Below, piece by piece: positions 1 through 9,418 of a DNA stretch of 64,000 bases (positions are counted from its first letter, which is position 1; every line of letters starts with the position of its first letter). The position numbers were made by a program, and so were the translations under genes. Below the pieces are notes generated by a model. That model made no database searches, was not told the origin of the DNA, and saw nothing but the letters and a program-made list of their open reading frames with translations. The DNA is from Gracilaria gracilis (taxonomy: Eukaryota; Rhodophyta; Florideophyceae; Gracilariales; Gracilariaceae): contig JARGSG010000030.1 in NCBI GenBank assembly GCA_030374805.1, forward strand, positions 372,001 through 436,000. Reading direction: 5' to 3'.

Positions 1-975
1 TTCCCTGGGCTGTTTTCTCAAGCAACCGCTTGTAGGTCACGCGCGGATTCTACGCGTTCCTTCCTGGTTTGAACTTTTCGAGGTACGATCGTTAATCAGT
101 CAATAGAGATCGTATTCTCTACTCCATCTTGGTTCACCATCACCGTGTGATGGGTCGATCAAACTACCTTGAAAGGTCTCGATGATTTCGGTAAAAGCTT
201 GGAATTAGTATCTCTATCAATAGCTTCATCATTGGCTTCACTATTCGATCATGGTCTAGCTTCTTCTGAATGGTGGTCAATAAAGACATATTGACCCGGC
301 GTAGCCGTTACCACTTGGGTTAACCTTTCGGCCGTAGTCCTCTTTGTATCGTTTTTGGAGACTATGAGCGTGCTCTGAGCATATTCGAGAGGGCGCCTAA
401 ACCTCAAAAAGGGTATTAAGTTTGACCTATGACGGTGTCAGCGAGCCGGCGGCTTCTTGTCCCAATGAGTCTTCTTCAACAACAATACCTGGTGCGTGTC
501 TTGACAGTATCAGATCCGATGGCGTAGTTTGCGCCGCTGTATGAACCCGAAGGTTAAATGCGTACGTCAAGGGCTGCACGAGCTCGTCCCAACCAGTTTG
601 GTGTTCTTCCATATAGTGGCGTAATCTAGATACCAGTGTTCGCTTAAAGCGCTCCACCTGCCCATTCGTTTGCAACTGACAGGCAGTATAGAAGTAGTGC
701 TTAATACCCAAGAGGTTACAAACAGCTTCAAATAACTTCGAAGCTAAATTTGAACCATTGTCGGTAAGTATATAAAGTGGTGCATAATACGGGTAGATCC
801 AATTGTTCAAGAATGCCACCGCGAAAGTGGTATATTTCGTTTCCTTCAAGGGTATGGCTAGGGTGAGCTTCGATAACCTGTCGGTGACTGCGTTGATGTA
901 CTGATATCGCCTTCTAGTTTTTGGCAGTAGACCTAGAAGGTCTATTGTGACGAGCTCGAGAGAACCCTCAGCACC
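1..975 (-). pseudogene. gypsy-A integrase, catalytic core and C-terminal part
   Basis: Reading leftward from 975, the frame encodes the start of a Ty3/gypsy integrase core (LELVTIDLLG, first catalytic Asp). It continues into DNGSN (second Asp) and TNGQVERFK (catalytic Glu) at about 849-640. All three catalytic residues are therefore present. Below 427 the C-terminal region continues (KLLPK..., then NQDGVENTISID) but is interrupted by two TGA codons. One of these replaces the Arg found in the matching SIDR motif of gypsy-D. The upstream half of the same gene lies at 17224-19110, on the other side of a 16 kb DNA transposon. The gene is therefore split by insertion as well as by nonsense codons. 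Confidence 0.85.
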
Positions 976-1160
976 GTCGGTGTTCTCGGAATGCTAGGTT
1001 AGTATGCTACATGGCTAGTTATGAAAATAAAAGTCCCAAAAAACTAGCAATTTCGCAGATTGCGCTAGTTGGCAAGGCAAAATTTTTTTTTTGGAAATCG
1101 CATTTCTACATGCCGCAGTTGAACTGCATTTGTTGAAGTTGTATGCTAGTTTGCAGTTCG
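976..1160 (+). repeat. Left terminal inverted repeat and subterminal repeats of KDZ transposon
   Basis: The terminal motif GGTGTTCTCGGAATGCTAG is followed by several GCTAG/CTAGC-containing words within 180 bases (near 1005, 1013, 1047, 1068 and 1144). The same organisation, with diverged sequence, occurs at 51551-51795 and, inverted, at 17010-17223. Clustered short subterminal repeats are typical transposase-binding sites in CACTA-like and KDZ elements; binding here is inferred. Confidence 0.75.
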
Positions 1161-1241
1161 TGCGCCACTGCCCGTTACCTCACATTCGTCGCAGTCGTCA
1201 AAATCACTCACAAAATTTACTCTCGGGTCACCAGCGCTGGT

Positions 1242-2271
1242 TTACTCCAAGTCGGCATTCGGATACTGAGTCTCAGTTTCCCTAAACGTGAAGTTAAAGA
1301 AGTCCAACGGACAACTCTCCCCATTCTGGTACACCCTCCTAGCCCCAATGCGGCTTCCAACCCTTCCCAGCCTCTTCTCCTCCAGCTCCTCCATTATACG
1401 CTCCGCCGTCCTCGCAGCCGCCGCCGCACTCTCGAAACCCACCAACGGCGCCCCACCCGGCAGCTGCGGTGGCATAAACACCTTCCCATCCTCGTCCACC
1501 ATCACTCCACCCTTCCTTCTCTTCTTCAGTCGACTCCCCACACCTTCTCCTCCCTCCTCTTCTCTCCCCCTCTCCCTCACACTCCCCCGCCCACCCCGAG
1601 AACAAGGCGTCACCGGCGACCCTTTACCTGCTCCCTCTTCCACCCATGCTCCCCCTCCCCTCACCATTTCCTTCAAATCCATCAGCAATTTGCACGCCTT
1701 CTCCACCTGTCCTACTTGCTCCTCCAACACTTCAACCCTACCCTTCAGCCCCATTTTCTCCTTTCGCAGCCTCCCCATCTCCCTCCCCACGCACTCCAAC
1801 ATCCCATTGAGCCCCCACCCCAGTCAAATTCATCCTCTTCCGAATCGTCGAAATCAATTCCATCGGCACCCCGACCTCCGACACACTCAGCACCACCGCT
1901 CCCATGTCTGCCACCATCTCCGACAGCATTTCGTCGAAGTGCTCCTTCAAACTCCCCCCAAGCTTCCTCACCCGCTCCTCTATCTCCCCCATAAACCTTC
2001 TCTCCGGTCCTCCTCCTCCATCTCCATCCCCATCACCTCCACCGCCTCCTCCATCCCCATTACAAACCCTCTGACTCACACAAACCCCCTCAGTACCCCC
2101 TCCCTCCTCCCGCGGCGGCGTCTCTGGCACTTTCGTCCTATGCAGCAGAGCCATTAGCTTCTCGTCACTAACGTATCCATTCGACATCCCGAAAAAAGAC
2201 GGCGTCCGGTGATAAACGACTTGAACAGGCCTGAGGGACTTACCACAACCCACAACCCTCGTCCATGCCAC
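1242..2271 (-). pseudogene. Coiled-coil protein in KDZ transposon, frameshifted
   Basis: Two overlapping minus-strand open frames (2271-1738 and 1802-1242) join through a frameshift in the 1738-1802 overlap, giving a protein of about 330 residues. An N-terminal block containing MSNGYVSDEKLMALLHRTKV is followed by a Gly/Asp-rich low-complexity stretch, then a helical segment with charged heptads (MGRLRKEKMGLKGRVEVLEEQ) that looks like a coiled coil. A basic patch (KKRRKGG) follows. I do not recognise a family. It is the leftmost gene of the transposon and is divergent from the PanE-like gene. The plus-strand open frames over the same DNA are Ser/Pro-rich shadows. A structural or DNA-binding partner of the transposase is possible but unproven. 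Confidence 0.5.
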
Positions 2272-2706
2272 CTCTGATCACAGGCGTTACAATCGTAGCC
2301 ACACACCCCTCTACCAGGCCTATTTGTATCACAATTTTCTATACCTCAATTTCCCGCCATTCCCCAAAAACTTCATTTCTCTCAGATATTTCCATATTTT
2401 CGTTTTTTCCTTTCAGTACCATCCCACAAAACCAATCCACAGCGTTCGTTCCTTAACTCCTTACCATTAAATCATCCCCTTTATACTTCATTTCGACACA
2501 TCTCTTTCCATAAACACATTCATCAGTCTCAATCCCTTCATACCCACCTACCTCATTCTTTCAACTACTTAGTCATAAAAACTATCTTTTTCTCTGAAAC
2601 CACTTTATCGATGTATACATTGGCAACGCCGTTCTCTACTTAAGCATCTCTCCCTTTCTCTCCTGTACCACAATATATCCTCACAGCATCCAACAAATTC
2701 GACATA
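2272..2706. other. Intergenic region between divergent coiled-coil and PanE-like genes
   Basis: About 435 bases of T/C-rich sequence separate two divergently transcribed genes and would have to hold both promoters. I see no repeat, RNA gene or convincing open frame in it. Confidence 0.5.
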
Positions 2707-3561
2707 ATGACCTCGCCTTCCTCTTCTCTCGGCTCCTCCCACACCCCAGCTGTTGTTGCATGCAGAGACCGCAATGGCTCCATGCTTTACGACCACGGTA
2801 CCCCTCAAGATACCATTCTTTCACTCCAAGATTTCATAGCCGCAGACAGCATTCCGCAAGGTCCCATTTTCTTCTGCGACAGGAGCATCTTGTTGGAAAC
2901 AGTAATTCGCTCCTGCCCTCCATCTCGCAGACAAGACTTGGTCTTCATTCAGAACGGCCACATTCTTCCCATTCTTTCAAAACATGGTCTTCATCACACC
3001 ACACGAGCAGTTCTTTACATCGCCGTACCCACTCTCGCTGCAACTCCACAGGATGGCGTCACCCCTCTTACTGCCAACGGCCTCACAACTGTCACCGGAA
3101 AATGGGCTTTCGCACTAGCACAACGCTTCTTTAACGCAGGTCTCACTTGCAAAATCGTTGACGAAGACGCCTTCTCTAAATCCTACTACGAAAAGCTCGT
3201 CTTGATCTCTTCATTCAATCCAGTCGGATCCTCCCACGGCTTCATTACCATGCATGACGTGGCCCCCCGCTACAACACCATAGTCTCAACGATAATGAAG
3301 GAACTACTCGGCATAGTCTCCTCCAACACAGCTATCTCTTACAATATCCCCTCCATAGTACAATCTCTCCTCGCCTACGGCAGCACTCTTACCTCCTTCC
3401 ACGCCTCATTCTCTGAGTACGAATTCAGAAATGCTTACTTCTACCTTTCCTCCGAGGATACCAAGAGAGCGGGCTTGGCTGACCCTGCCCCTTTTCACAC
3501 CAACTATGTCAATGTCCTTAGAAAAGACATACTTTTTCAGTACCAGTACTACTTCACATAA
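2707..3561 (+). CDS. Ketopantoate-reductase-like (PanE/ApbA fold) protein, transposon cargo
   Basis: Intact 284-residue open frame from ATG to TAA. Residues 52-84 (GPIFFCDRSILLE... to VFIQNG) match the end of the Rossmann half of PanE/ApbA-like reductases, including the QNG loop (82-84). Residues 126-178 (GLTTVTGKW, then YYEKLVLISSFNPVG with the EKL motif at 162-164) match the start of the helical C-terminal domain. The pattern resembles an uncharacterised family I recall from plants and algae with LTAVTGKW and EKLIW motifs. The usual N-terminal GxGxxG dinucleotide loop is missing, so cofactor binding is doubtful. The gene ends 24 bases from the end of the convergent dioxygenase gene. It is probably a captured host metabolic gene. 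The family assignment comes from motifs, not a search. Confidence 0.6.
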   Translation: MTSPSSSLGSSHTPAVVACRDRNGSMLYDHGTPQDTILSLQDFIAADSIPQGPIFFCDRSILLETVIRSCPPSRRQDLVFIQNGHILPILSKHGLHHTTRAVLYIAVPTLAATPQDGVTPLTANGLTTVTGKWAFALAQRFFNAGLTCKIVDEDAFSKSYYEKLVLISSFNPVGSSHGFITMHDVAPRYNTIVSTIMKELLGIVSSNTAISYNIPSIVQSLLAYGSTLTSFHASFSEYEFRNAYFYLSSEDTKRAGLADPAPFHTNYVNVLRKDILFQYQYYFT

Positions 3562-3585
3562 CACTACACGCCCTACATGTTTTAT

Positions 3586-5596
3586 CTAGTCCTCCTCATA
3601 ATCCATTATCATCGGTCGCTCCTCGTATTCCCCATCCGTGTTATCAGCCTTGTGGCCTTGTACCTCGTCATCTTCCTCTTCGTAATCCTCCTCTCCAACT
3701 TCCTCTTCCTTCATTTCAAATTTGCTAGCAGAACTTTCCTCCTCGTCCAGCTGGTCGTTCGGGTCTTCCCCGAGTCCAAATTCCTCATCTAAGAATTTGG
3801 GCCGAAAAGCAGGCTGCCTGTGCACCGCATCAGGGAGCTTGTATCCCTCGGGCACAAAGTACATATGATACCGTAGACAATTCTCTTTCACCAGCGCATC
3901 CATGTACCCAGCCCCAGCATGAAACACATCTCCCCTTCCAATCAACATAGAGTACGGTGGAACCCTGAACTTCTTCACAACCATCGTACGAAACAGCCTC
4001 TTCAAACTCTTGTCATCCATCACATACATATTATGTGACCTCTCACATACCCATATCATAAAAGAGCTCCCCCCGGAGGCCATCATGAGGAATCCGGGAA
4101 TCTCCCCATTGTTCTTCTCCACATTCGTCAACCTTCTGAAATCGGTGTGCAACACCTGCCTCGGGCATCCCTCCACTGTACACAACACACGTCCTCCTGT
4201 TTCCGGCGCATACATTCTCTTCTTCGCCCAACTGTTGTTACACGGACGAAGAGCGGCTGCTATCTGCCCAAACCTGGCATCCAAAAACGCCCTCTTTCTC
4301 ACCATCATCACATTCTTCTCATCCGATTCCATGTAATCCACAATCCCCTTCTTCGTGGTAATGTATCGCCCAATGCTCTGAATCCTATCCCCCGCGTCCT
4401 TCCTATCTCCCGCGTTGATGATAGGGTTCCATCTTTTGCGGTTCTCCTCGAACTTGAGGTCCGGTTGTTCCAAGAAATCCTTGTGAAAGAACTCCAACAT
4501 ACTCTCTGTCACATCTTCATCCAACACCACTACCCTCTTCTTCGCCTCATCTGACATGCCTTCGTCACTTCCCAATTCCTCCAGCACACAAAATCCTCTT
4601 TCCATCAACTCCATTCTCTTCGCTGCAAAATACTCTCGCGCGAGGTCATCCCTCTCCCTCCCCGCCATCCAAAGAGCCTCTTCCTCCCCTTTCGGCTTTC
4701 CCTTCAACGGCAGCTTCACCCCAAAAACTGGATCCTTCGTAGTCCCCAGCTCCTTGTGGACATTCCGGGCTGCATGCTAGTACACCGCTTGATGCACCGC
4801 CCTCAAATCCTCCACCGTTAAACACCCCGCCCCATGCTGCTTTCGTAGGTGGAGCATATCCATCCACGGTTGCTGGTGTTTCACAGCATTCTTCCCTTCC
4901 GGTCACTCACTCGGCAGTGCACTTCCCATATTCGTCCACGACATATCTGATCCCCCAGTGTACTCCCCAGCTATCTTCATCCCCTTCGGGAGAACATCCG
5001 GATGGTTATCCTTAAAGCTACGCATTCCTCCTTCAATTTCTTCCCGGTTCATCCCTAACAAATCCACTATCCTTCTCACTACTATCATTCTCCTCCTCGC
5101 CCTCACTGGACGACAACACATTGATTTTCTGCTTCTTAAAGAACTTCTTCAATGCAGTCCTCGTCATTTTCCTGAACAGGTTAACAACCTCCAAAGGTAT
5201 GTCCACAGAAGATGTGTTCACCGTACCCTTCCTACTTCGCGTCGGGGCAGGTTGCACATCATCTTCGTCCTCGTCGTCAGTAAGCACCACAGAAGTTCTC
5301 TTCCTCGTTTTCCTCTTCTTCCCTACAACCCGTCCAACTTCCTGTTCTCTCAAGCGACCCTGAACCACCTTACGTCTTGTGCTACGTCTTAACACCGGTG
5401 GTTCCGGTTCAGGGCTTTCCACCACCATGGGATAGTTCTACACCTCAGCAGATGGAGCCCTGGCCGTCTCCCCCGGTTCCACAACCTCTTCAATAACTTC
5501 CTCTACAACCTCCTCCTCCTCCTCTGAACTTCGCAGCGGTACTTTACAGTGTTGTTCCAGGTCGTTACCTGCAGTCTTCACCCTTTTAGACACCAT
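3586..5596 (-). pseudogene. 2-oxoglutarate/Fe(II) dioxygenase with charged N-terminal tail, interrupted
   Basis: The uninterrupted C-terminal 377 codons (4719-3586) carry the 2OG-Fe(II) signature. H191-T-D193 (VLHTDFRRL) is followed by H267 (GDVFHAGAGY) and, 16 residues later, R283 (CLRYHMYFVP), spaced as in the double-stranded beta-helix fold. The frame continues upstream to an ATG at 5596 through an acidic/basic disordered tail (DDEDEDD, KKRKTRKR, which may be a nuclear-localisation signal). It meets TAG at 4777, TGA at 4903, a frameshift near 5070 and TAG at 5438. Full length would be about 670 residues. The start lies 6 bases after the ParB-like stop. Such dioxygenases include TET/JBP base oxidases, known cargo of fungal KDZ elements. 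A nucleic-acid substrate is inferred, and phytanoyl- or prolyl-hydroxylase-type relatives are alternatives. Confidence 0.7.
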
Positions 5597-5602
5597 CCCG
5601 TT

Positions 5603-7237
5603 TTACAAACGCTTTGCTCCCGAGAGCTCCATTTTGGCTGTTTGCTTCCCGAGATATCCCAAGACAGATACCTCCTTTCCTCCAATCTTGAGAACCGTCT
5701 GCATCACTTCCTCAACTTTCATCTTCTTTCTCTTGGCAGTCATATCGCAAAGTTTAAACATACCAATTGCACACTGAAAGAAGTGCTTCCTCATATCCTC
5801 AAAACGGCCAGTCCTCCCTGCAGAGAACATTCTCAGTCGCACATGCCATTGCAAGCAACGGACGACGAAACGGAGTTCCCCATCTGCGAGTCCCATAAGG
5901 TGGTCACTGGACACATGTGTGAGCTTCAGCGGCAGCCCCTCCTCACACACCTTCTCAAAGAATTGGAGAAGCCCCTCGCTTTGCACAAACCTCAGAGCCA
6001 GTGCCGCATAGCGAATCAAGTGACGCATAATATAGTCCCCGATAACCCCACTTCTTTTCAACGCGCCCGCTATCTGTTTCGGCGTCACCTTCCTCCCATC
6101 CCCTCCTCCTTCTTCAATGATGTTTTCAACGAAGGACACCGTGCTGTGAAGCGTGTCTGCGAAAGAAATCTTCAGAACATTGGAGATTATCTCGTTCAGG
6201 AGATTGCCAAGTCCTAGCACTTCATTCATGACCTTCGGATTACCATCCTTCCTCGTCCATAACACAACATCCAGAGACTTCACTATAACCTCCCATTTCC
6301 CTCCTTCCTCACGCAGGTCCTGTAATACAAGAAATCGGTGATATCCGTCTATAAGTGTTACAGGCAGCACAAGTCTCCCGTCAACGATGTCACTCGCTTC
6401 CAAATCGCCTACAAGTGTAACGGCAATCAAACCAGCGGAGGGAAGCCAACCAAAGTTGCGGCACTTCATCTTCGTGGCCTCCTTGTGCGCCAGGTTCACA
6501 CTGCGAACCGTCTTCTTCGGGATTTCAATCATCTCGATATCCGTCGTCAACCGCTGCTGAACATAGTCGGCGAGGGATATCTTCGGTAGCGGCAGCGTGG
6601 TGTCCACCTCATCCGACGGAACTTCATCTCCTTCATCGAACAAATCTCCCTCAGTTCCACCCAGGGAAGCCTTAGTAGTCCCAATCACCTCCACAACATC
6701 GTCATCGGAGTCATCCACGATGTTGACCCTCTCAACTGCTCCCACCGGTTTCTTCATCCCTTCAGAACCTCCTCGTTCTCCTTCTCTTGTTGGTGGAGAC
6801 TGGAGTTTGGCGGTTTTAGAGCACTGCTCAGCCGATTCCTTGACCTCCTCAACATCTTCACTCTCAGGCTGAGAGCTGGACGACTTCCCGGCCCCAGGGT
6901 GCGGAGTGGGGTGCGAAGTGGGACTCTGGAGAATCTCAATTGAGGCCATCATCGACGTATCCCAGGCATACAACCCAGCCAATACCAATTCGGCGAGCTT
7001 ACTCGGGGGTTCCTCCGAACCTTGGAAACGGTAAGGGTACTTCGCGTCTAGATGGCTTGAAATATTCGTCCTCCAGATAACCACCAAATCCTCACCTTCT
7101 AAGGCAGTGGCGCTTACAAGATGGCCATGCATTGAACGGCAGAGCCCCTTCCCGGTACCACCAGCAGGCCCCACGCCACGTACTTCCGCAGTACCAACTT
7201 CAACCCTGTTCTTGTCCTTTCCAAGGCTGATGAACAA
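5603..7237 (-). CDS. ParB/sulfiredoxin-fold domain protein
   Basis: Intact 544-codon open frame. Residues about 236-312 resemble a ParB-like nuclease/sulfiredoxin domain: an IEIP start, R-x-x-N, and the hallmark VTLIDGYHRFLVLQ with DGYHR at 297-301. Around it are a variable N-terminal region (1-100), a Ser/Glu/Asp-rich linker (110-215) and a helical C-terminal region (320-544) with no family I can name. ParB-like domains bind DNA or nucleotides and are often found beside DNA methylases in phages and mobile elements. Here the downstream neighbour, 6 bases away, is the 2OG dioxygenase. Upstream lie a palindromic site array and the divergent methylase-like gene. Nuclease or CTPase activity cannot be judged from sequence alone. 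Confidence 0.65.
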   Translation of the reverse strand: MFISLGKDKNRVEVGTAEVRGVGPAGGTGKGLCRSMHGHLVSATALEGEDLVVIWRTNISSHLDAKYPYRFQGSEEPPSKLAELVLAGLYAWDTSMMASIEILQSPTSHPTPHPGAGKSSSSQPESEDVEEVKESAEQCSKTAKLQSPPTREGERGGSEGMKKPVGAVERVNIVDDSDDDVVEVIGTTKASLGGTEGDLFDEGDEVPSDEVDTTLPLPKISLADYVQQRLTTDIEMIEIPKKTVRSVNLAHKEATKMKCRNFGWLPSAGLIAVTLVGDLEASDIVDGRLVLPVTLIDGYHRFLVLQDLREEGGKWEVIVKSLDVVLWTRKDGNPKVMNEVLGLGNLLNEIISNVLKISFADTLHSTVSFVENIIEEGGGDGRKVTPKQIAGALKRSGVIGDYIMRHLIRYAALALRFVQSEGLLQFFEKVCEEGLPLKLTHVSSDHLMGLADGELRFVVRCLQWHVRLRMFSAGRTGRFEDMRKHFFQCAIGMFKLCDMTAKRKKMKVEEVMQTVLKIGGKEVSVLGYLGKQTAKMELSGAKRL

Positions 7238-7756
7238 AGATACAGAGTCGCCACCTTTTACCTTATGTGGCGCGGGAGTGCTCGTCTTCTTCTACATCGC
7301 GCGCGGTGTGCCCCGCTCGGAACGCTATTTTGCCCTACGAGGCGTGGAGACCTTCGCCTTTCCTCTTCCTCGCGTAAACGGCGTCATTTCTGACCCATCG
7401 CTGTTCCTCTTCGATCGCGCTGACTCCCGCCCCCTTTTGTGGATCAGAGGCGCCATGTTGGATACAAAGAGTTCAAACAATTCGAAACGTGGATTACGAT
7501 CGTCGGGAATGCTCACGAGAACGTATAGTGGACGTTTCCTTCTCAATCACGTTCGTTGCCTTCACTTCCTGACCGAACACTGCGCCCGTTCAATATAGGA
7601 TTGAACTCAAGGGGTTCCGTATTTCACGTTTTAGAATTCACTATCGCGTTATTTAGAAAGTTATATGATTGTCATAACTACTATGTACACGTAGCTATAG
7701 TATAAAGGCACCCAGTTTAGCAGGAAAAAAAATTGAATTGCGTCCTTTAAGTTTTC
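7238..7756. other. Leader region upstream of ParB-like gene
   Basis: Roughly 520 bases hold short overlapping open frames on both strands without recognisable motifs. They probably form the 5' side of the ParB-like gene and a promoter. An in-frame N-terminal extension of that protein cannot be excluded. Confidence 0.4.
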
Positions 7757-8030
7757 TGCGTGGACAACGGTCCGGGGTGGAGTGGCGCATCATCACGGCA
7801 CTGATGAAGCGCCACTCCACCCCGGACCGCTGTCCACGCGCCGTGGCTGATGAAGCTGGACGACACCCCGGACCGCTGTCCACGCGAAAACAAAATTTAA
7901 TTTTTCGGACAGCGGTCCGGGGTGGAGTGGCGCTTCATCAGTGCCGTGTTGAAGCGCCACTCGACCCCGGACCGCTGTCCACGCGCCGTGGCCGATGAAG
8001 CTGGACGACACCTCGGACCGCTGTCGACGA
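7757..8030. repeat. Array of six GC-rich palindromic sites in a 145 bp duplicated unit
   Basis: The 17-mer GGACAGCGGTCCGGGGT or a one- to two-base variant occurs six times: forward at 7762 and 7907, reverse at 7819, 7865, 7964 and 8010. Offsets are 57, 46, 42, 57 and 46, so a forward-reverse-reverse unit is duplicated at exactly 145 bases. The first forward-reverse pair of each unit also forms a larger hairpin with GTGGCGC(A/T)TCAT arms. The array sits between the divergent ParB-like and methylase-like genes. It could be an operator, a ParB-type binding centre or a fold-back repeat. Confidence 0.85.
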
Positions 8031-8187
8031 CGGTTTTCACTTATGATTCTTTTATGAATATTTAAAGCCCTGCATCTTCTTATAATGACGGGAGGACGCA
8101 AGGGTACATCCTATCAAATCGAAGAAGGTAGTTCTACCGACTGCCTTCTCTAACTTTATATGATTAGATTTTCCTGTAGCGCCCAAA

Positions 8188-8274
8188 GTCGTGACCGATA
8201 ATGAATCCCCCCTTTGCGACAACCACGAGCCTTATGTGGTTGTCGGAGAAGAGGAACTCATCACTGGCCACGAC
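8188..8274. repeat. Hairpin repeat 1 (39 bp arms)
   Basis: Arms 8188-8226 and 8236-8274 are imperfect inverted copies around a 9-base loop, with a perfect inner stem CGACAACCAC/GTGGTTGTCG. It resembles the hairpin at 8762-8842, which shares the GGTTGTG/GGTTGTC and GGAGAAGA words, so the two are probably members of one fold-back family. Confidence 0.8.
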
Positions 8275-8635
8275 ATTCTTCTAGTGACTATATTGGGGAC
8301 TATTCTTCTTGAGTGATTGAAATATCAGTCATGGCTAAACACGATTATCTGAGTTGAACAACGAATATAATCGTAGTCCACCATCACCGGTAGCTCAACC
8401 ACTTTCGATAGTTCGACCTAACGCAGTCTAATCTAGTCGGTCTGAAAAATAACCACAGTCCAACAGTGATTGAGCTGGCTGTCAAAGCCAAAGCCGATTA
8501 CATGAGTTGAATAACTCAAATAATCGTACTCGAACATCACGGCCAGCTCAAGCATTTCCGAATGTTCTCAGTAAAGCAAGGATGCAGAAGTGGCATACAC
8601 TGTGTCCGGCGACTCTGGCTTGAATACGCAATAGC

Positions 8636-9307
8636 ATGGAAAATAGAAGAGTACGCCAGTTAGTACGATTCACAGAAGACGAACAAAATTGTCGAACGTA
8701 CCTTGTGTGCCACTACGTCCGCGCAACAAAAGAAGGACAGAGAAAGCACCTCCCTTATACAGTTTCCGGCGATATGTTCTTCTTCTGTCACAACCGAGAG
8801 GATCACTTGGTTGTGACAGGAGAAGAAGAGATCCCCGGAAACCGTAACGGGAAGGTACAGAGAGTGGTGCTTACCGAGGCAGTTGGCAGGAGAGCGAAGG
8901 TGCTTAAGTACACGCAGCGTCACATTACAAACAAGCGCCAGTCGCGAGGGTACCACAGTGTTATTGATCAGGTACCGCCCATGTCCAAAGGGGAGACTCT
9001 TCAATGGAAAAGGAAGAAGGAGGTTGGAGGCTACATGTTGCAAAAGGTGAGGTCGGAACAAAAACCTCGCGCGTTGTTGAAGGAGCTGATCAGCAGATGT
9101 TCGCAGCCAGGTGATACAGTGGTGGACTTGTCTGCGGGAGCTTTTTCGACTACCATGGCATGCATGGAGTTACAACGTCATCGGAAGTTTATTGGTTGTG
9201 AGCTGGACCCTGACTGTTTTGCGCATGCTAGGCACGCGGCAATTGTTCAGTTTGCGATATGCATGCGCGATAATGAGACGGACATTCAAATTACGCAGGA
9301 GGTTTGA
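8636..9307 (+). CDS. DNA methylase (N4/N6 class)-like protein, catalytic motif not seen
   Basis: Intact 223-codon frame; an upstream in-frame TGA makes 8636 the first ATG. Residues 141-195 carry the nucleotide-binding end of a beta-type DNA amino-methyltransferase: KP at 143-144 (motif X), a helix ending QPGD, VVDLSAGAFST at 162-172 (motif I, normally DPFxGSGTT), and FIGCELDPD at 185-193. The N-terminal 130 residues should hold the catalytic [DNS]PP[YFW] motif, but I find only DQVPPM at 111-116. Residues about 43-69 are encoded by the 81-base hairpin repeat inserted in frame. It is therefore either a degenerate or non-catalytic methylase, or one altered by the insertion. It is followed by the SET gene about 110 bases downstream. 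Confidence 0.6.
   Translation: MENRRVRQLVRFTEDEQNCRTYLVCHYVRATKEGQRKHLPYTVSGDMFFFCHNREDHLVVTGEEEIPGNRNGKVQRVVLTEAVGRRAKVLKYTQRHITNKRQSRGYHSVIDQVPPMSKGETLQWKRKKEVGGYMLQKVRSEQKPRALLKELISRCSQPGDTVVDLSAGAFSTTMACMELQRHRKFIGCELDPDCFAHARHAAIVQFAICMRDNETDIQITQEV
8762..8842. repeat. Hairpin repeat 2, inside the methylase-like frame
   Basis: Arms 8762-8795 and 8809-8842 (34 bases each, 4 mismatches) form a near-perfect inverted repeat around a 13-base loop. The 81-base repeat is a multiple of three and keeps the methylase-like frame open, adding about 27 residues. It is related to the hairpin at 8188-8274. Confidence 0.85.
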
Positions 9308-9418
9308 AACTCTGTGAATCGCGTGATGGACTTAGTTCCCAAGTGAAACACTTGTCCTTCACGATCATGGAAGGCTCCACCCGGCTTCCCACAGTATCAG
9401 AAGTTCCCACCGTATATT

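Noticed and set aside
1288..2157. Long plus-strand Ser/Pro-rich open frame (289 codons)
   Set aside because: It is the complement of the Gly/Glu-rich coiled-coil gene on the minus strand; its composition is explained by that.
3586..4719. Firm naming of the dioxygenase as TET/JBP
   Set aside because: HxD...H...R is visible, but these residues are common to many 2OG-Fe(II) families. The TET/JBP link rests only on the KDZ context.
7757..8030. CRISPR-like array
   Set aside because: Repeats are in both orientations within a duplicated palindromic unit, there are no unique spacers of constant size, and the context is eukaryotic.
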